A program made the position numbers and the translations under genes. The notes under the pieces are model-generated. The model had not been told where the DNA came from and did no database searches. It was given only the letters and a program-made list of their open reading frames with translations. From the NCBI RefSeq assembly GCF_000422485.1, contig NZ_KE383847.1, positions 62,968-126,967 of the forward strand: DNA of 64,000 bases, written 5' to 3'. Source of the stretch: Paenibacillus pasadenensis DSM 19293 (lineage in GTDB: Bacteria; Bacillota; Bacilli; Paenibacillales; Paenibacillaceae). Every line of letters starts with the position of its first letter. The first letter of the stretch is position 1. This document shows, one piece after another, positions 9,275-17,887 of the stretch.

Positions 9275-11497
9275 ATGTTTGACTGGCTCGGCTTTCGAAC
9301 GGGGCTGCCGCTGTGGATATCCTGCCGGCTGAACCGCGGCCGGACGGAGGACGTCAAGGAGATCTTCGAAGGAATCGCGGCGACGCGGGCGGCGCTGCTG
9401 CAGGATTGGGCGGAGGAGTACTGGGGCCATATGAGGCGGCTGCGCGAGCGGCTGCAGCAGGAAGCGGGAGAAGGCGGCGCCGAGGGGCTGCTGGCGAGCG
9501 GAGGCGGAGAGGCTTCGCTGCAAGCGGCGTACAGCCGCGCGGGGGATTTCACCGAGCTGTTCTTCCTCGACCGGGAGGGAATCGTGACGGCATCGACTTT
9601 ACCGCGGCACAGCGGGACTGCATATGCTGAAGGACACGCGGAAGGTCCTGGACCGGGGCTTGCCTATGCGAAGCGCATCGGAGGGCGCTGCCTGTACGGA
9701 CCTTACCGGGACGAGCGGACGCTCGAGGCCGGGCCGCGCTCGTCGAGCTTCCACGACCGCATCACGCTGCTGTTCATCGAGCCGGTGCTGGAGGAGGGCC
9801 GCTGGGTCGGGGCGCTTTGCGGGCGCGTGCCGGGGGATGTGCTCGGCGACCTGATCCAGCGGGAGTCGGGACATGTGTACCCCGATTCGGGCGACAACTA
9901 CCTGTTCATGGCCAAGCCGGAGATCGACCGCTCGATCGAGCCGGGCACGGCGCTGTCGCGCAGCCGCTTCGAGGATCGGACGTTCACGCGCGGAGACAAC
10001 CTCAAGGACGGGGTGCGCACCGAGTACGGCGTCGTCCGCATCCAGGAGCATACCGAGCTGGAGCTGCGGTTCACCGATCCGGCGACGGGCGAGCTGCATC
10101 CCGGCGTGGCGAATACGATCCGCAGCGGCTCCAACCTGTTCGTCGAATTTCCGGGCTATTCGGACTATCGGCATATCCCCGTCATCGGCAAAGGAGTCAC
10201 GTTCCGCCTGCCGCATCACCCCGATCTGTGGGGAATGATGTGCGAAGGCGACCTGGAGGAGGTGTACCGGATCCGAAGCATCGACTGGCAGCATCGACGC
10301 AGCTCGGCGCTGACGCTGCTGGCCGGAACGGCGCTGTTCGCGCTGCTCATGGCCGTGCTGCTCGGACTGGACGCCGGTCCGCCCGCGCTGGCGGGCGCGG
10401 CCGTCGCGGCCTACGCCGGGCTCGGCATCGCCGGATCGCTGGCGGCCCGCCGCCGGCTGACGCGGCGGACGGCGGAGCGCCTCGGGGCGCTCGCCCGCTT
10501 CATCCGGCTCAACGCCGAGGGCGGGGGCGACCTGACCCAGCGGCTGCGCACCGAGACGTTCGCCGCAGACGAGACGCGCGAGCTGGCCAAGTGGATCAAC
10601 AACATGATCGACTCGCTCGAGGGCATCATGCTGCGCGTGCGGACCGCCTCCGGCGACGTCCGGCTCAGCCAGGGCGACCTGAGCCGCAAGGCGGCCGAGC
10701 TGGCCGAGCGGACGGAGCGGGTCAGCGGAGCGATGGGCCAGATGATCGCAGGCACGGCCTCCCAGCTGAACGACATCGATGGCGCCAAAGCTTCGGCGCG
10801 GCAGATGCGGGAGCAGCTGCGGGAGCTCGAGGAGCAGGCGAGCCGCGAGCTCGGCGTGGCGCGCGGCGAGGTGGAGCGCATCGGGGAAGCGATGAACGCG
10901 ATCTCCGACCGCATGGAGCAGTCCGGGCAGACGCTGGGCGGACTCGTGCAGGCGGTCCGGCAGGTCGGCGAGGTGCTCGGGGCGATCGAGCAGATTTCGG
11001 CGCAGACGCACCTGCTGGCGCTGAACGCCTCGATCGAGGCGGCACGCGCGGGCGAGAGCGGCCGCGGCTTCGCGGTCGTCGCCGGCGAGATCCGCAAGCT
11101 GTCGGAGCTGACGCGGCAGTCGACCGAGCATGTGCGCGCCATCATCGAGGGCATCCACGGCGAGGCGGAGCGGGCGACGATGTCGATGGACGAGGGCAGC
11201 CGCGCCGTCGAGACCGGGCGGCAGCTGGCCGAGGCGGCAGGCGCCATGCTCATGGCCGCCGCCGCAGGGGACGGCCGCAAGGGCGAGGTCGCCGGCGAGG
11301 TCGCGCGGCTCATGGAGAGCATCGCGGAGGTGAGCCAGCACAACCGCCGCATCAGCGCCGAGGCGGAGCGGCAGATGCAGGAGCTGCAGCGGGGCATGGC
11401 CCAGGTGCAGGCGACCGCCGGCGAGGCCGAGGCGATCACGGGCCAGCTGGAGGGCATGGTCGGCCAGTTCCATCTGACCGAATCGCGCGTGCGCTGA
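9275..11497 (+). CDS. Methyl-accepting chemotaxis protein lacking an N-terminal membrane anchor
   Basis: A 740-aa chemoreceptor. The first 340 residues form a sensory region with Cache-like elements ([17 protein letters not shown], then [24 protein letters not shown]). Two hydrophobic segments at about 345-392 form a hairpin, followed by a HAMP-like region and the signalling domain. The highly conserved tip is [20 protein letters not shown], near residue 575. Usual receptors have a membrane segment at the N-terminus; none is seen here, so the sensory domain may be cytoplasmic. AGAGGGGG precedes the ATG at 9275, and an open frame further upstream adds only polar residues. No CheA/CheW genes are near. 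Confidence 0.85.
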   Translation: MFDWLGFRTGLPLWISCRLNRGRTEDVKEIFEGIAATRAALLQDWAEEYWGHMRRLRERLQQEAGEGGAEGLLASGGGEASLQAAYSRAGDFTELFFLDREGIVTASTLPRHSGTAYAEGHAEGPGPGLAYAKRIGGRCLYGPYRDERTLEAGPRSSSFHDRITLLFIEPVLEEGRWVGALCGRVPGDVLGDLIQRESGHVYPDSGDNYLFMAKPEIDRSIEPGTALSRSRFEDRTFTRGDNLKDGVRTEYGVVRIQEHTELELRFTDPATGELHPGVANTIRSGSNLFVEFPGYSDYRHIPVIGKGVTFRLPHHPDLWGMMCEGDLEEVYRIRSIDWQHRRSSALTLLAGTALFALLMAVLLGLDAGPPALAGAAVAAYAGLGIAGSLAARRRLTRRTAERLGALARFIRLNAEGGGDLTQRLRTETFAADETRELAKWINNMIDSLEGIMLRVRTASGDVRLSQGDLSRKAAELAERTERVSGAMGQMIAGTASQLNDIDGAKASARQMREQLRELEEQASRELGVARGEVERIGEAMNAISDRMEQSGQTLGGLVQAVRQVGEVLGAIEQISAQTHLLALNASIEAARAGESGRGFAVVAGEIRKLSELTRQSTEHVRAIIEGIHGEAERATMSMDEGSRAVETGRQLAEAAGAMLMAAAAGDGRKGEVAGEVARLMESIAEVSQHNRRISAEAERQMQELQRGMAQVQATAGEAEAITGQLEGMVGQFHLTESRVR

Positions 11498-11627
11498 AAG
11501 GCTCGGCGGACCTGATGGGCGCAGGGCCGCGGCGCGCGGAACGGCGTAAAGCCCGTGCACGCGAGGCAAGCACGCCCTGGTGCGCGAGCGCGGCCGGCTG
11601 CTCCGCGGCCGCGCATTCAGCCGGCTA

Positions 11628-11750
11628 ATCGGCAAGGTGGCGGCGTTGCCGCGCGGTCCAAGCGGATGATCGGCAAGGAGGCGGCGTTGCCGCGCGGTCC
11701 AACCGGATAATCGGCAAGGAGGCGGCGTTGCCGCGCGGTCCAAGCCGGCT
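11628..11750. repeat. Three 41-bp tandem repeats
   Basis: Three consecutive copies begin ATCGGCAAGG at 11628, 11669 and 11710. They differ at a few positions. The unit length is not a multiple of three and no gene overlaps. Each copy holds CGGCGTTGCCG, a small hairpin. Confidence 0.85.
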
Positions 11751-11770
11751 AGCGTGCTGCGGATCCGGCC

Positions 11771-11800
11771 GCAAAAAGACCCGATCGGGTCTTTTTTTGC
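11771..11800. terminator. Bidirectional terminator after the chemoreceptor gene
   Basis: GCAAAAAGACCCGATCGGGTC is followed by a T-run; the stem reads AAAAAGACCCGA/TCGGGTCTTTTT. A-run on one side and T-run on the other allow termination in both directions. Confidence 0.85.
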
Positions 11801-11919
11801 ATCCTCTTTAGTAAGGATATCGGGGGAATAGCGGGTCGAGGGAGGATTGAAGCGTGGATGGATGCGATGAAGGGGTCCGGAGTACCTTCGTGGGACGTGT
11901 CGGGCAGGAGCGCCGGTCG

Positions 11920-12180
11920 ATGAGCTGCCAACGACTCCTCAAACCGGTAGAAGGTTGCTTTTGGACAAGACAAGTTGCTTGCGACTCGTGAAAAGCTTAG
12001 CGGCGGAACTAACCGTCTAGACGTTGAAAAGACGGGACGAAGTCCCGTCTAAGCGTCTGAGGAGTCGCCCGGCTTGCGGCAAAGGCCGCAAAAGGGCTTA
12101 TAAGCTTTTCAGGAGTCGCCTGCGATGCAGGACCAAGTCCTTAGGCGTCCGGCAGGAGGCTGTCCCGGAAGGGGTCGGCA
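11920..12180. repeat. Nested inverted repeats in a long intergenic region
   Basis: GCGACTCGTGAAAAGCTTA (11981-11999) and its near-complement TAAGCTTTTCAGGAGTCGC (12101-12119) form an inverted repeat with 18 of 19 positions matching. Inside lies a hairpin AGACGGGAC-gaa-GTCCCGTCT (about 12030-12050). GACTCCTCA near 11931 is the complement of TGAGGAGTC near 12058. No gene with a credible start and ribosome-binding site was found between 11801 and 12278. This may be a structured RNA or a small mobile repeat. Confidence 0.6.
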
Positions 12181-12278
12181 TGCCGCCAGCGTCAGGCGCA
12201 GCGTCAGCGCCGGCTGCCCGATGCCTTCGGCAGCGTGAGGCTCGGCTGTTCGCCGTGCCGTCCCCGACAGCCTGCGAG

Positions 12279-12683
12279 CTAGCGGTCGCCGGTGATGCGG
12301 ATGCGGTACTCGCGCGAGCGGGAGCCGTCGAACTCGCAGAAGTAGATGCCTTGCCAGCGTCCGAGCGCGAGGCGTCCGCCCTCGATCGGAACGAGCTGGC
12401 TCGTGCCCGTCGTCAGCGCCTTCAGATGGGCGGCCGTGTTGCCCTCGGCATGGCGGTAGCGCGGATGCTCCCACGGATAGACCTCGTCCAGGCGCAGCAG
12501 GATGTCGTGCTTCACGTCCGGGTCGGCGTTCTCCTGGATGGTTAATCCAGCGGTCGTATGGGGACAGTATACCAGGACTTCCCCGCTCTGAATGCCGGCT
12601 GCCTGGACATGGGACTGGACTTGCCGGGTAATGTCGATCATCTCATCGCGCCGCAGCGTGCGCAGCGTTTCGGTGACAAGCAT
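12279..12683 (-). CDS. YjbQ family protein (UPF0047, secondary thiamine-phosphate synthase-like)
   Basis: A 134-aa protein of the full family length. Conserved blocks are VLVYCPHTTAGLTIQENADPDV, HAEGNTAAHLKA and GRWQGIYFCEFDGSR. The His/Glu/Asn residues in the HTT and NAAAH-like motifs are the presumed active centre. E. coli YjbQ has weak thiamine-phosphate synthase activity, but the physiological role of the family is unsettled. Confidence 0.9.
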   Translation of the reverse strand: MLVTETLRTLRRDEMIDITRQVQSHVQAAGIQSGEVLVYCPHTTAGLTIQENADPDVKHDILLRLDEVYPWEHPRYRHAEGNTAAHLKALTTGTSQLVPIEGGRLALGRWQGIYFCEFDGSRSREYRIRITGDR

Positions 12684-12734
12684 GGGCCTCGCTCCTATTC
12701 TTTCGTGGATTTTTCACCGTCAGGCATCGCTGCC

Positions 12735-12764
12735 ATCATAACCTCCGCTGGCGCGATCCTTCAA
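12735..12764 (-). promoter_or_regulatory. Promoter of the yjbQ-like gene
   Basis: On the minus strand TTGAAG (12764-12759), 18-bp spacer, TATGAT (12740-12735), about 45 bp upstream of the start codon. Confidence 0.6.
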
Positions 12765-12895
12765 CAGTTGGTAAACTTATGGAACAAGCGGCGAACCAGG
12801 CCCAGCCCTGACCGCCCCGCGTCCGTCCCGGCGCGATCCGCCGGGGGACCTGCAGCCTCATGTCCGATCTTACATCCTTAAGGAGTGGTTCAATC

Positions 12896-13777
12896 TTGAC
12901 GCATATCCGCAAAGCCATTATTCCAGCCGGCGGGCTGGGCACGCGCTTCCTTCCGGCGACCAAGGCGCAGCCGAAGGAAATGATGCCGCTGATCGACAAG
13001 CCGGCGATCCAATACATTGTCGAGGAAGCGGTCGCCTCCGGCATCGAGAGCATCATGATCGTGAGCGGGCGCAACAAGCGGGCGATCGAGGATCACTTCG
13101 ACAAATCCGTGGAGCTGGAGGCCGAGCTGGAGGAGCGGGGCAACGAGGAGATGCTGGAGCTCGTCCGCGGCATCTCCAAGCTGGCCGACATCGTCTACGT
13201 GCGCCAGCGCGAGCCGCTCGGCCTCGGCCATGCGGTGCTGTGCGCGCGCAGCTTCATCGGCAGCGAGCCGTTCGCGGTGCTGCTCGGCGACGACATCCTG
13301 CGCTCGAAGCAGCCTTGCCTGGGCGAAATGATGAACTACTACCGCGAGACCGGCTCCTCGGTCATCTCGGTCATGGAAGTGCCGTGGGAGCAGACGCATA
13401 AATACGGCATCGTCGATCTGGAAGGCGACGGCCTGTTCCCCCGCATCCGCAACCTGGTCGAGAAGCCGGCTCCCGGCGAAGCGCCGTCCAACTGGGCGGT
13501 CGTCGGCCGGTACGTGCTCGATCCGGCCGTGTTCCGCCTGCTGGAGCGCGCCGAGCCCGGCAAGGGCGGCGAGATCCAGTTGACGGACAGCCTGCAGAAG
13601 CTGAATTCCGTGCTGCCGATGCACGCCTACAAGTTCCAGGGCCGCCGCCACGATGTCGGCGACAAGCTCGGCTTCGTGCAGGCGACGATCGACATGGCGC
13701 TCGAGCGGGACGATCTGGCCGACGCCGTGCGCGAATACATGCGGAGCAAGCTGCATCCGGAGCCGGCCGGGACCTGA
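12896..13777 (+). CDS. gtaB: UTP-glucose-1-phosphate uridylyltransferase
   Basis: A 293-aa enzyme making UDP-glucose from UTP and glucose-1-phosphate for teichoic acid glycosylation, glycolipids and exopolysaccharide. The nucleotide-binding N-terminus reads KAIIPAGGLGTRFLPATKA, then PKEMMPLIDKPAIQYIVEEAV. LLGDDI, NLVEKPAPGEAPSN and GGEIQLTDSLQKL follow, all characteristic of GtaB/GalU. The TTG at 12896 is chosen because AAGGAG stands 10 bp upstream and the length then equals that of the B. subtilis protein. An ATG at 12860 would add 12 residues. Confidence 0.93.
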   Translation: MTHIRKAIIPAGGLGTRFLPATKAQPKEMMPLIDKPAIQYIVEEAVASGIESIMIVSGRNKRAIEDHFDKSVELEAELEERGNEEMLELVRGISKLADIVYVRQREPLGLGHAVLCARSFIGSEPFAVLLGDDILRSKQPCLGEMMNYYRETGSSVISVMEVPWEQTHKYGIVDLEGDGLFPRIRNLVEKPAPGEAPSNWAVVGRYVLDPAVFRLLERAEPGKGGEIQLTDSLQKLNSVLPMHAYKFQGRRHDVGDKLGFVQATIDMALERDDLADAVREYMRSKLHPEPAGT

Positions 13778-13802
13778 TGTCCGGGACGGACGGCGCCCCG
13801 CC

Positions 13803-13836
13803 AAGCCATCCCTTCCTTTGCGGATGGCTTTTTTTC
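13803..13836 (+). terminator. Terminator after gtaB
   Basis: AAGCCATCC pairs with GGATGGCTT around a 10-nt loop, followed by a long T-run. Confidence 0.9.
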
Positions 13837-13979
13837 ATGAGCGGAAGGCTTTTCGGCCGGGATGATCGTTCGAATCGGGCAGGATGGGAAACAAACGCCG
13901 GGAATCGGCGTATGAACGCAAGACGCCCCGAACCTCCGAGGAGGGGGGCGAATGGAAGCGATGGCGGAGGCATGAAGCA

Positions 13980-15374
13980 ATGAGCAGTGGACCGGAATCG
14001 ACGAAACGGGAATCGGGCGGCATCCGCACCGCATGCCCTTATTGCGGCTTCAAGACGCTGGACGACGAGGCCAGCTTCTGCAGCCGCTGCGGCAAGCCGC
14101 TGCATACGGCGGCCCTGCTCGTGCGGCGCCGCGAGCGGGTCGAATGGCTGGAGCAGATCCAGGAAATCGGGACCGCTCCGTCCGGGGCGGCCCCGGACGC
14201 GCGCGAGCTGATGGAGCGCATGCGCGAGGACGAGCGGCTGGATCAGGCGGAGCATGCTCCCGCCGATCCGTCGCGGCCCGCCTACGCGCAGGCGGAGCGT
14301 CCTGCCGCCGGCTGGCGGATGGCGCTGCGGCGCACGCGCAGGCAGTGGCTGCCGCCTGCGCTCGCGCTGCTGATCGGCTGCGCGGGCATCGCGGGCGTGC
14401 TCGCCCGCGAGCTGCGCCTCAACGATCGGGCCGAGGCGTGGCAGCAGCAGGCTTCGCGGGAGGCGCTCGCCGGCCGCTATCCGCAAGCGGAGCAGCTCCT
14501 GGAGCGCGCCGCGCAGGTGCGGCCGGATGGAGCGGGCCTGCTGCGCGATCTCGACATCGCGCGGCAGGCGCGGCGGCTCGACGACCAGGTCAAGGAAGCG
14601 GCGAGGCTGCTGGAGGGCGGCCGCCTGGAGCAGGCCGAAGGCGAGCTGCGGCAGGTGCAGGCTGCGATGGCGAACCGCCAGGAGCGGGTGTTCGATCCCG
14701 TTCGCGGCCGCATCGGGGACGAGGCGGCGCGCCTCGCCGTCAAGCAGGTATCGCAGGAGCTGGACGGACTGGACAGCGTGGCCGAGCTCGCGGATCGCTT
14801 GCAGCGCCTGCGCGGCCTGCAGGATGCCGGCGCGGCCCAGCTGCGGCAGCGCATCCTCGACCTCATCGTCGAGACCGGCGCGGCCAAGGCCGAGGCGCTG
14901 CTGCGCGCGCGCGACTACTCCGCGGCGCTCGCGGCCGTGGCGGAGGCGAGGGAGCATGCCGGCGCGGTCGAGCCGCTCAAGGAGCTGGAGGCGCGGATCG
15001 GACGCGAGCGGGAGAACTACGAGCGGCAGGAGCAGCAGCGCCTGGCGGCGGCCCGGCAGATCGCGTACGACGAGCAGCTGCGCAACCGCACCGCCGCCGT
15101 CGCGGTGCGCAGCGTCAAGGTCGGCCGGGATGGAGAAGGACGGGCCGTCGTGACCGGCGAGGTCGAGAGCAAGGCGACGCGCGGCATCCATTCCGTGCAG
15201 CTCGAATACAAGCTGCTCGATGCCGAAGGCCGCAGCGTCGGCACGGTCACCGCCCGCACGGAGCCGGACGTGTCGATCGAGCCGGGGGGCCGGGCATCCT
15301 TCCGCGGGGTGCGGACGATGCCGCCGGGCGAGCTGACCGCCGTCATCACCAAGGCGACGTGGTACATTGAGTAG
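13980..15374 (+). CDS. Zinc-ribbon membrane protein with coiled-coil region and FxLYD-like C-terminus
   Basis: A 464-aa protein of unknown function. It begins with a zinc ribbon (Cys 19, 22, 34, 37), then about 80 cytoplasmic residues and one membrane segment (about 123-142). A long helical, repeat-like external region rich in Ala, Glu, Arg and Leu follows, and a C-terminal beta domain (last 90 residues) resembling FxLYD domains. GGAGG precedes the ATG at 13980 by 9 bp. It is followed after 21 bp by the trypsin-like protease, so the two are probably one operon and may act together at the membrane. An in-frame ATG at 13884 is less likely. Confidence 0.75.
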   Translation: MSSGPESTKRESGGIRTACPYCGFKTLDDEASFCSRCGKPLHTAALLVRRRERVEWLEQIQEIGTAPSGAAPDARELMERMREDERLDQAEHAPADPSRPAYAQAERPAAGWRMALRRTRRQWLPPALALLIGCAGIAGVLARELRLNDRAEAWQQQASREALAGRYPQAEQLLERAAQVRPDGAGLLRDLDIARQARRLDDQVKEAARLLEGGRLEQAEGELRQVQAAMANRQERVFDPVRGRIGDEAARLAVKQVSQELDGLDSVAELADRLQRLRGLQDAGAAQLRQRILDLIVETGAAKAEALLRARDYSAALAAVAEAREHAGAVEPLKELEARIGRERENYERQEQQRLAAARQIAYDEQLRNRTAAVAVRSVKVGRDGEGRAVVTGEVESKATRGIHSVQLEYKLLDAEGRSVGTVTARTEPDVSIEPGGRASFRGVRTMPPGELTAVITKATWYIE

Positions 15375-15395
15375 CCGCCGGAAAGAGGGAACCGT

Positions 15396-16553
15396 ATGAA
15401 TTGGAAGAGAAGCTGGCCGGCGGCCCTTAGCGCCCTGCTGCTGCTGGGGGGCGGAGCGGCTTCGCTCGCGATCCACCTCGACCTGCCCCGGCGGGCCGGC
15501 GCGGAGCCGCTGCTGGCCGTCCTCCCGAGCGGAGGGGCGGGCAGCGCCAGCGCTTTGAAGGAAGTCATTTTCAACACGCAGAAAAAGGTGTTCACGATCC
15601 AGAGCGACAGCGGCCTCGGCTCGGGCTTCCTGTACAACGACCGCGGCGACCTGCTGACGAACGCGCATGTCGTGGCCGGCTCGCGCACGGTGAGGGTGAT
15701 CGCCTCCGACGCCAGGGAGCTGGTCGGCGAAGTGATCGGCATCGGATCCGAGCTCGACGTCGCCGTCGTGCGCGTGCCGGAGCTGTCCGGCTCCCAGCCG
15801 CTCAAGCTGGAGCGCGCCGGGCGGGTCGAGGTCGGCGATCCGGTGCTCGCGGTCGGCAGTCCGCTCGGCCTGCAGAGCACGGTGACGACCGGCATCGTCA
15901 GCGGCCTCGGACGCAACTTCGCGATGAAGCCGTATGTGTACCGCAATCTGTACCAGATCTCGGCGTCGATCGCGCCCGGCAACAGCGGCGGTCCGCTCGT
16001 CGACCAGCGCACCGGGGCGGTGCTCGGCATGAACTCGGCGGAGATGCAGGACGGAGAGATCGGCTTCAGCATCCCGATCGCGGACGTGCTCGGCCTCGCC
16101 GAGGGCTGGTCGAACAGCTCGATGGAGGAGCTGCCCGGCGTCTCGGACGATGAAGCGGGCACGGCGGCCGGCCGGAAGACCATTACGGACTACGCCGGCT
16201 ACCTCGTGTCCCGCTTTTACGAAAGCCTGAGCAACGGCGACTACCTGTACGCCTATTCGCTGCTCGGCTACAGCTGGAAGGCGCAGGACCCGTACGAGGA
16301 CTTCCGCAAAGGCTACCTGCCGACGAAGAATGTCGTCATCAAGAGCCTGAACGTGACCAGGAACGGCGAGCGCAGCGCGACCGTCAAGGCGGTCATCGAG
16401 GCCGAGGAGCATGGACAGGACGGCGCGAGCTCCAAGCGCAACTTCGAGGTGACGTACAAGGTCGGCTACGAGAACGACCAGCTCAAGCTGATCGACGGCA
16501 AGGGCAAGGAGCTCGACGCGGCAGGCAAGGAAGCGCCCAAGAAGAAAGGCTGA
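15396..16553 (+). CDS. HtrA-like S1C serine protease without a PDZ domain
   Basis: A 385-aa membrane-anchored or secreted protease. The N-terminal hydrophobic segment (about 9-27) is a signal anchor. The trypsin-like domain shows the catalytic triad His91 (LLTNAHVV), Asp121 (ELDVAVVRV) and Ser197 (GNSGGPL). Where HtrA proteins carry a PDZ domain, this protein has a different C-terminal domain of about 130 residues that may sense or bind substrate. It is co-oriented with the zinc-ribbon gene. The stop codon lies inside a short tandem repeat. Confidence 0.88.
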   Translation: MNWKRSWPAALSALLLLGGGAASLAIHLDLPRRAGAEPLLAVLPSGGAGSASALKEVIFNTQKKVFTIQSDSGLGSGFLYNDRGDLLTNAHVVAGSRTVRVIASDARELVGEVIGIGSELDVAVVRVPELSGSQPLKLERAGRVEVGDPVLAVGSPLGLQSTVTTGIVSGLGRNFAMKPYVYRNLYQISASIAPGNSGGPLVDQRTGAVLGMNSAEMQDGEIGFSIPIADVLGLAEGWSNSSMEELPGVSDDEAGTAAGRKTITDYAGYLVSRFYESLSNGDYLYAYSLLGYSWKAQDPYEDFRKGYLPTKNVVIKSLNVTRNGERSATVKAVIEAEEHGQDGASSKRNFEVTYKVGYENDQLKLIDGKGKELDAAGKEAPKKKG

Positions 16554-16643
16554 GGAGCAAAGCTTGAGGAACAAAGCTTGAGCAAAGCTTGAGGAGCAGA
16601 GCTTGACGAGCAAAGCTCGCTAGCAGAGCTTCAGGAGCAAGCC
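16551..16643. repeat. Degenerate 14-bp tandem repeat
   Basis: About seven imperfect copies of TGAGGAGCAAAGCT begin at the protease stop codon. The unit is out of phase with codons and the region is non-coding. Confidence 0.75.
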
Positions 16644-16657
16644 TGCGAAAAGAAGAA

Positions 16658-16702
16658 AGCAGCCCGTAGCCGGCTTCGATGCTGGCTACGGGCTGCTTTT
16701 TT
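16658..16702 (+). terminator. Terminator after the protease gene
   Basis: AGCAGCCCGTAGCC (16658-16671) pairs perfectly with GGCTACGGGCTGCT (16684-16697), followed by TTTTT. Confidence 0.9.
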
Positions 16703-16724
16703 GCGTGGCGGCGCGGCGGAAGGG

Positions 16725-17492
16725 CTAGCCGGCGGTGGATTCGAGCTGGGCGGAGAGCGCCTGCAGGCGCTCGCGGATGAGCACGACCTCGCCGATGACG
16801 ATCAGCGCCGGATTGGCGGCTCCTGCCGATGCGGCCAGGGCGGGCAGCCCGGCGAGCGTGCCGACGAGCGTCCGGCTGCCGGCCGTCGTGGCGCGCTCTA
16901 CGATCGCGGCCGGGGTGCCGGCCGGCTTGCCGTGGCGGAGCAGCTCCGCTGCGATCGCTTCCAGCCGGGAGATGCCCATGTAGACGACCAGCGTGTCGAC
17001 GCCATGCGCGAGCAGATCCCAGCGCGGCTCCGGGGAATCCGCGCTCGCCCTCGTTCCGGAGACGCAGGCGAAGGAGGCGCTGACGCCGCGGTGGGTGAGC
17101 GGGATGCCCTCGGCCGCGGCGGCGCCGGAGGCGGAGGTGACGCCGGGCACGAGCTCCCACGGGATGCCGTGCCGCGCCAGCTCGAGCGCCTCCTCGCCGC
17201 CGCGTCCGAAGACGAGCGGATCGCCGCCCTTGAGCCGCACGACGGCCAGCCCCTGCGAGGCGAAGCGCACGAGCAGGGCGTTGATCTGCTCCTGGCTCAT
17301 GGCGTGGCGGCCGGGCGCCTTGCCGCAATAGATGCGCCGCGAGGAGGAGGAGGCCTCCTCCAGCAGCTGCGGACTGACGAGCCGGTCGTACAGGATGACG
17401 TCCGCCTGCTGCAGGCGGCGCAGCGCCTTGACGGCGATCAGCTCGGGATCGCCCGGGCCGGCTCCGACGATCGAGACGAGGCCCGGCTTCAT
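16725..17492 (-). CDS. cobA: Uroporphyrinogen-III C-methyltransferase
   Basis: A 255-aa SUMT enzyme that makes precorrin-2, the first step to siroheme. The N-terminus VSIVGAGPGDPELIAVKALRR and the blocks VRLKGGDPLVFGRGGEE, VPGVTSASGAAAAEGIPLTHR and VVYMG are family-defining. The ATG at 17492 overlaps the NirD stop (ATGA) and gives the usual length. Its position as last gene of the nitrite reductase operon fits a role in supplying siroheme to NirB. No dehydrogenase/chelatase domain is fused. Confidence 0.93.
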   Translation of the reverse strand: MKPGLVSIVGAGPGDPELIAVKALRRLQQADVILYDRLVSPQLLEEASSSSRRIYCGKAPGRHAMSQEQINALLVRFASQGLAVVRLKGGDPLVFGRGGEEALELARHGIPWELVPGVTSASGAAAAEGIPLTHRGVSASFACVSGTRASADSPEPRWDLLAHGVDTLVVYMGISRLEAIAAELLRHGKPAGTPAAIVERATTAGSRTLVGTLAGLPALAASAGAANPALIVIGEVVLIRERLQALSAQLESTAG

Positions 17493-17887
17493 GGCCGGCC
17501 CTCTCGCCCTGAGGCGGAGGCGGGAGCGGTCCCCGCGCCGCGGGCGGCCTCCAGCGCGGAGGCGGCGTCCGGACGCTCCGCCGTCTCGACCCAGACGCTG
17601 CCGTCCGCATCGACGTCCGCCGCGTAGGTGCGCACGGAGCCCTCGTCGGGCGCCTGCGCCTGCCCGGTGCGCAGGTCGATCTTCCAATCATGGAGCGGGC
17701 AGTGCACGGCAGAGCCGCACACCATGCCCTCCGACAGCTTGCCGCCCTTGTGCGGGCAGCGGTTCTCCACGGCGAGCACCTCGCCGTCCGTCAGCTTGAA
17801 CAGCGCGATCTCCTCGCCGCCGACGACGGCGATGCGCGAGCCGAGCGCGTCGATCTGCCCGGCCTGGCCTACCCGGTGCCTGCTCAT
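17489..17887 (-). CDS. nirD: Nitrite reductase small subunit, Rieske-type
   Basis: A 132-aa NirD protein, the [2Fe-2S] partner of NirB. The Rieske ligands are seen in NRCPHKGGKLSEG and VHCPLHDWKIDL. The N-terminal 105 residues make the beta-sandwich; the last 25 or so are an Ala/Gly-rich tail not typical of the family. ATGA overlaps on both sides couple it to nirB and cobA. Confidence 0.93.
   Translation of the reverse strand: MSRHRVGQAGQIDALGSRIAVVGGEEIALFKLTDGEVLAVENRCPHKGGKLSEGMVCGSAVHCPLHDWKIDLRTGQAQAPDEGSVRTYAADVDADGSVWVETAERPDAASALEAARGAGTAPASASGREGRP

Noticed and set aside
12024..12545. Plus-strand frame overlapping the inverted-repeat region and the yjbQ-like gene
   Set aside because: No ribosome-binding site and composition like antisense shadows; the YjbQ frame on the other strand is well conserved.
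13371..16613. A 1080-codon open frame on the minus strand opposite gtaB, the zinc-ribbon gene and the protease gene
   Set aside because: A product of high GC content; its sequence is Arg/Ala/His-rich without domains, while the plus strand carries clear families.
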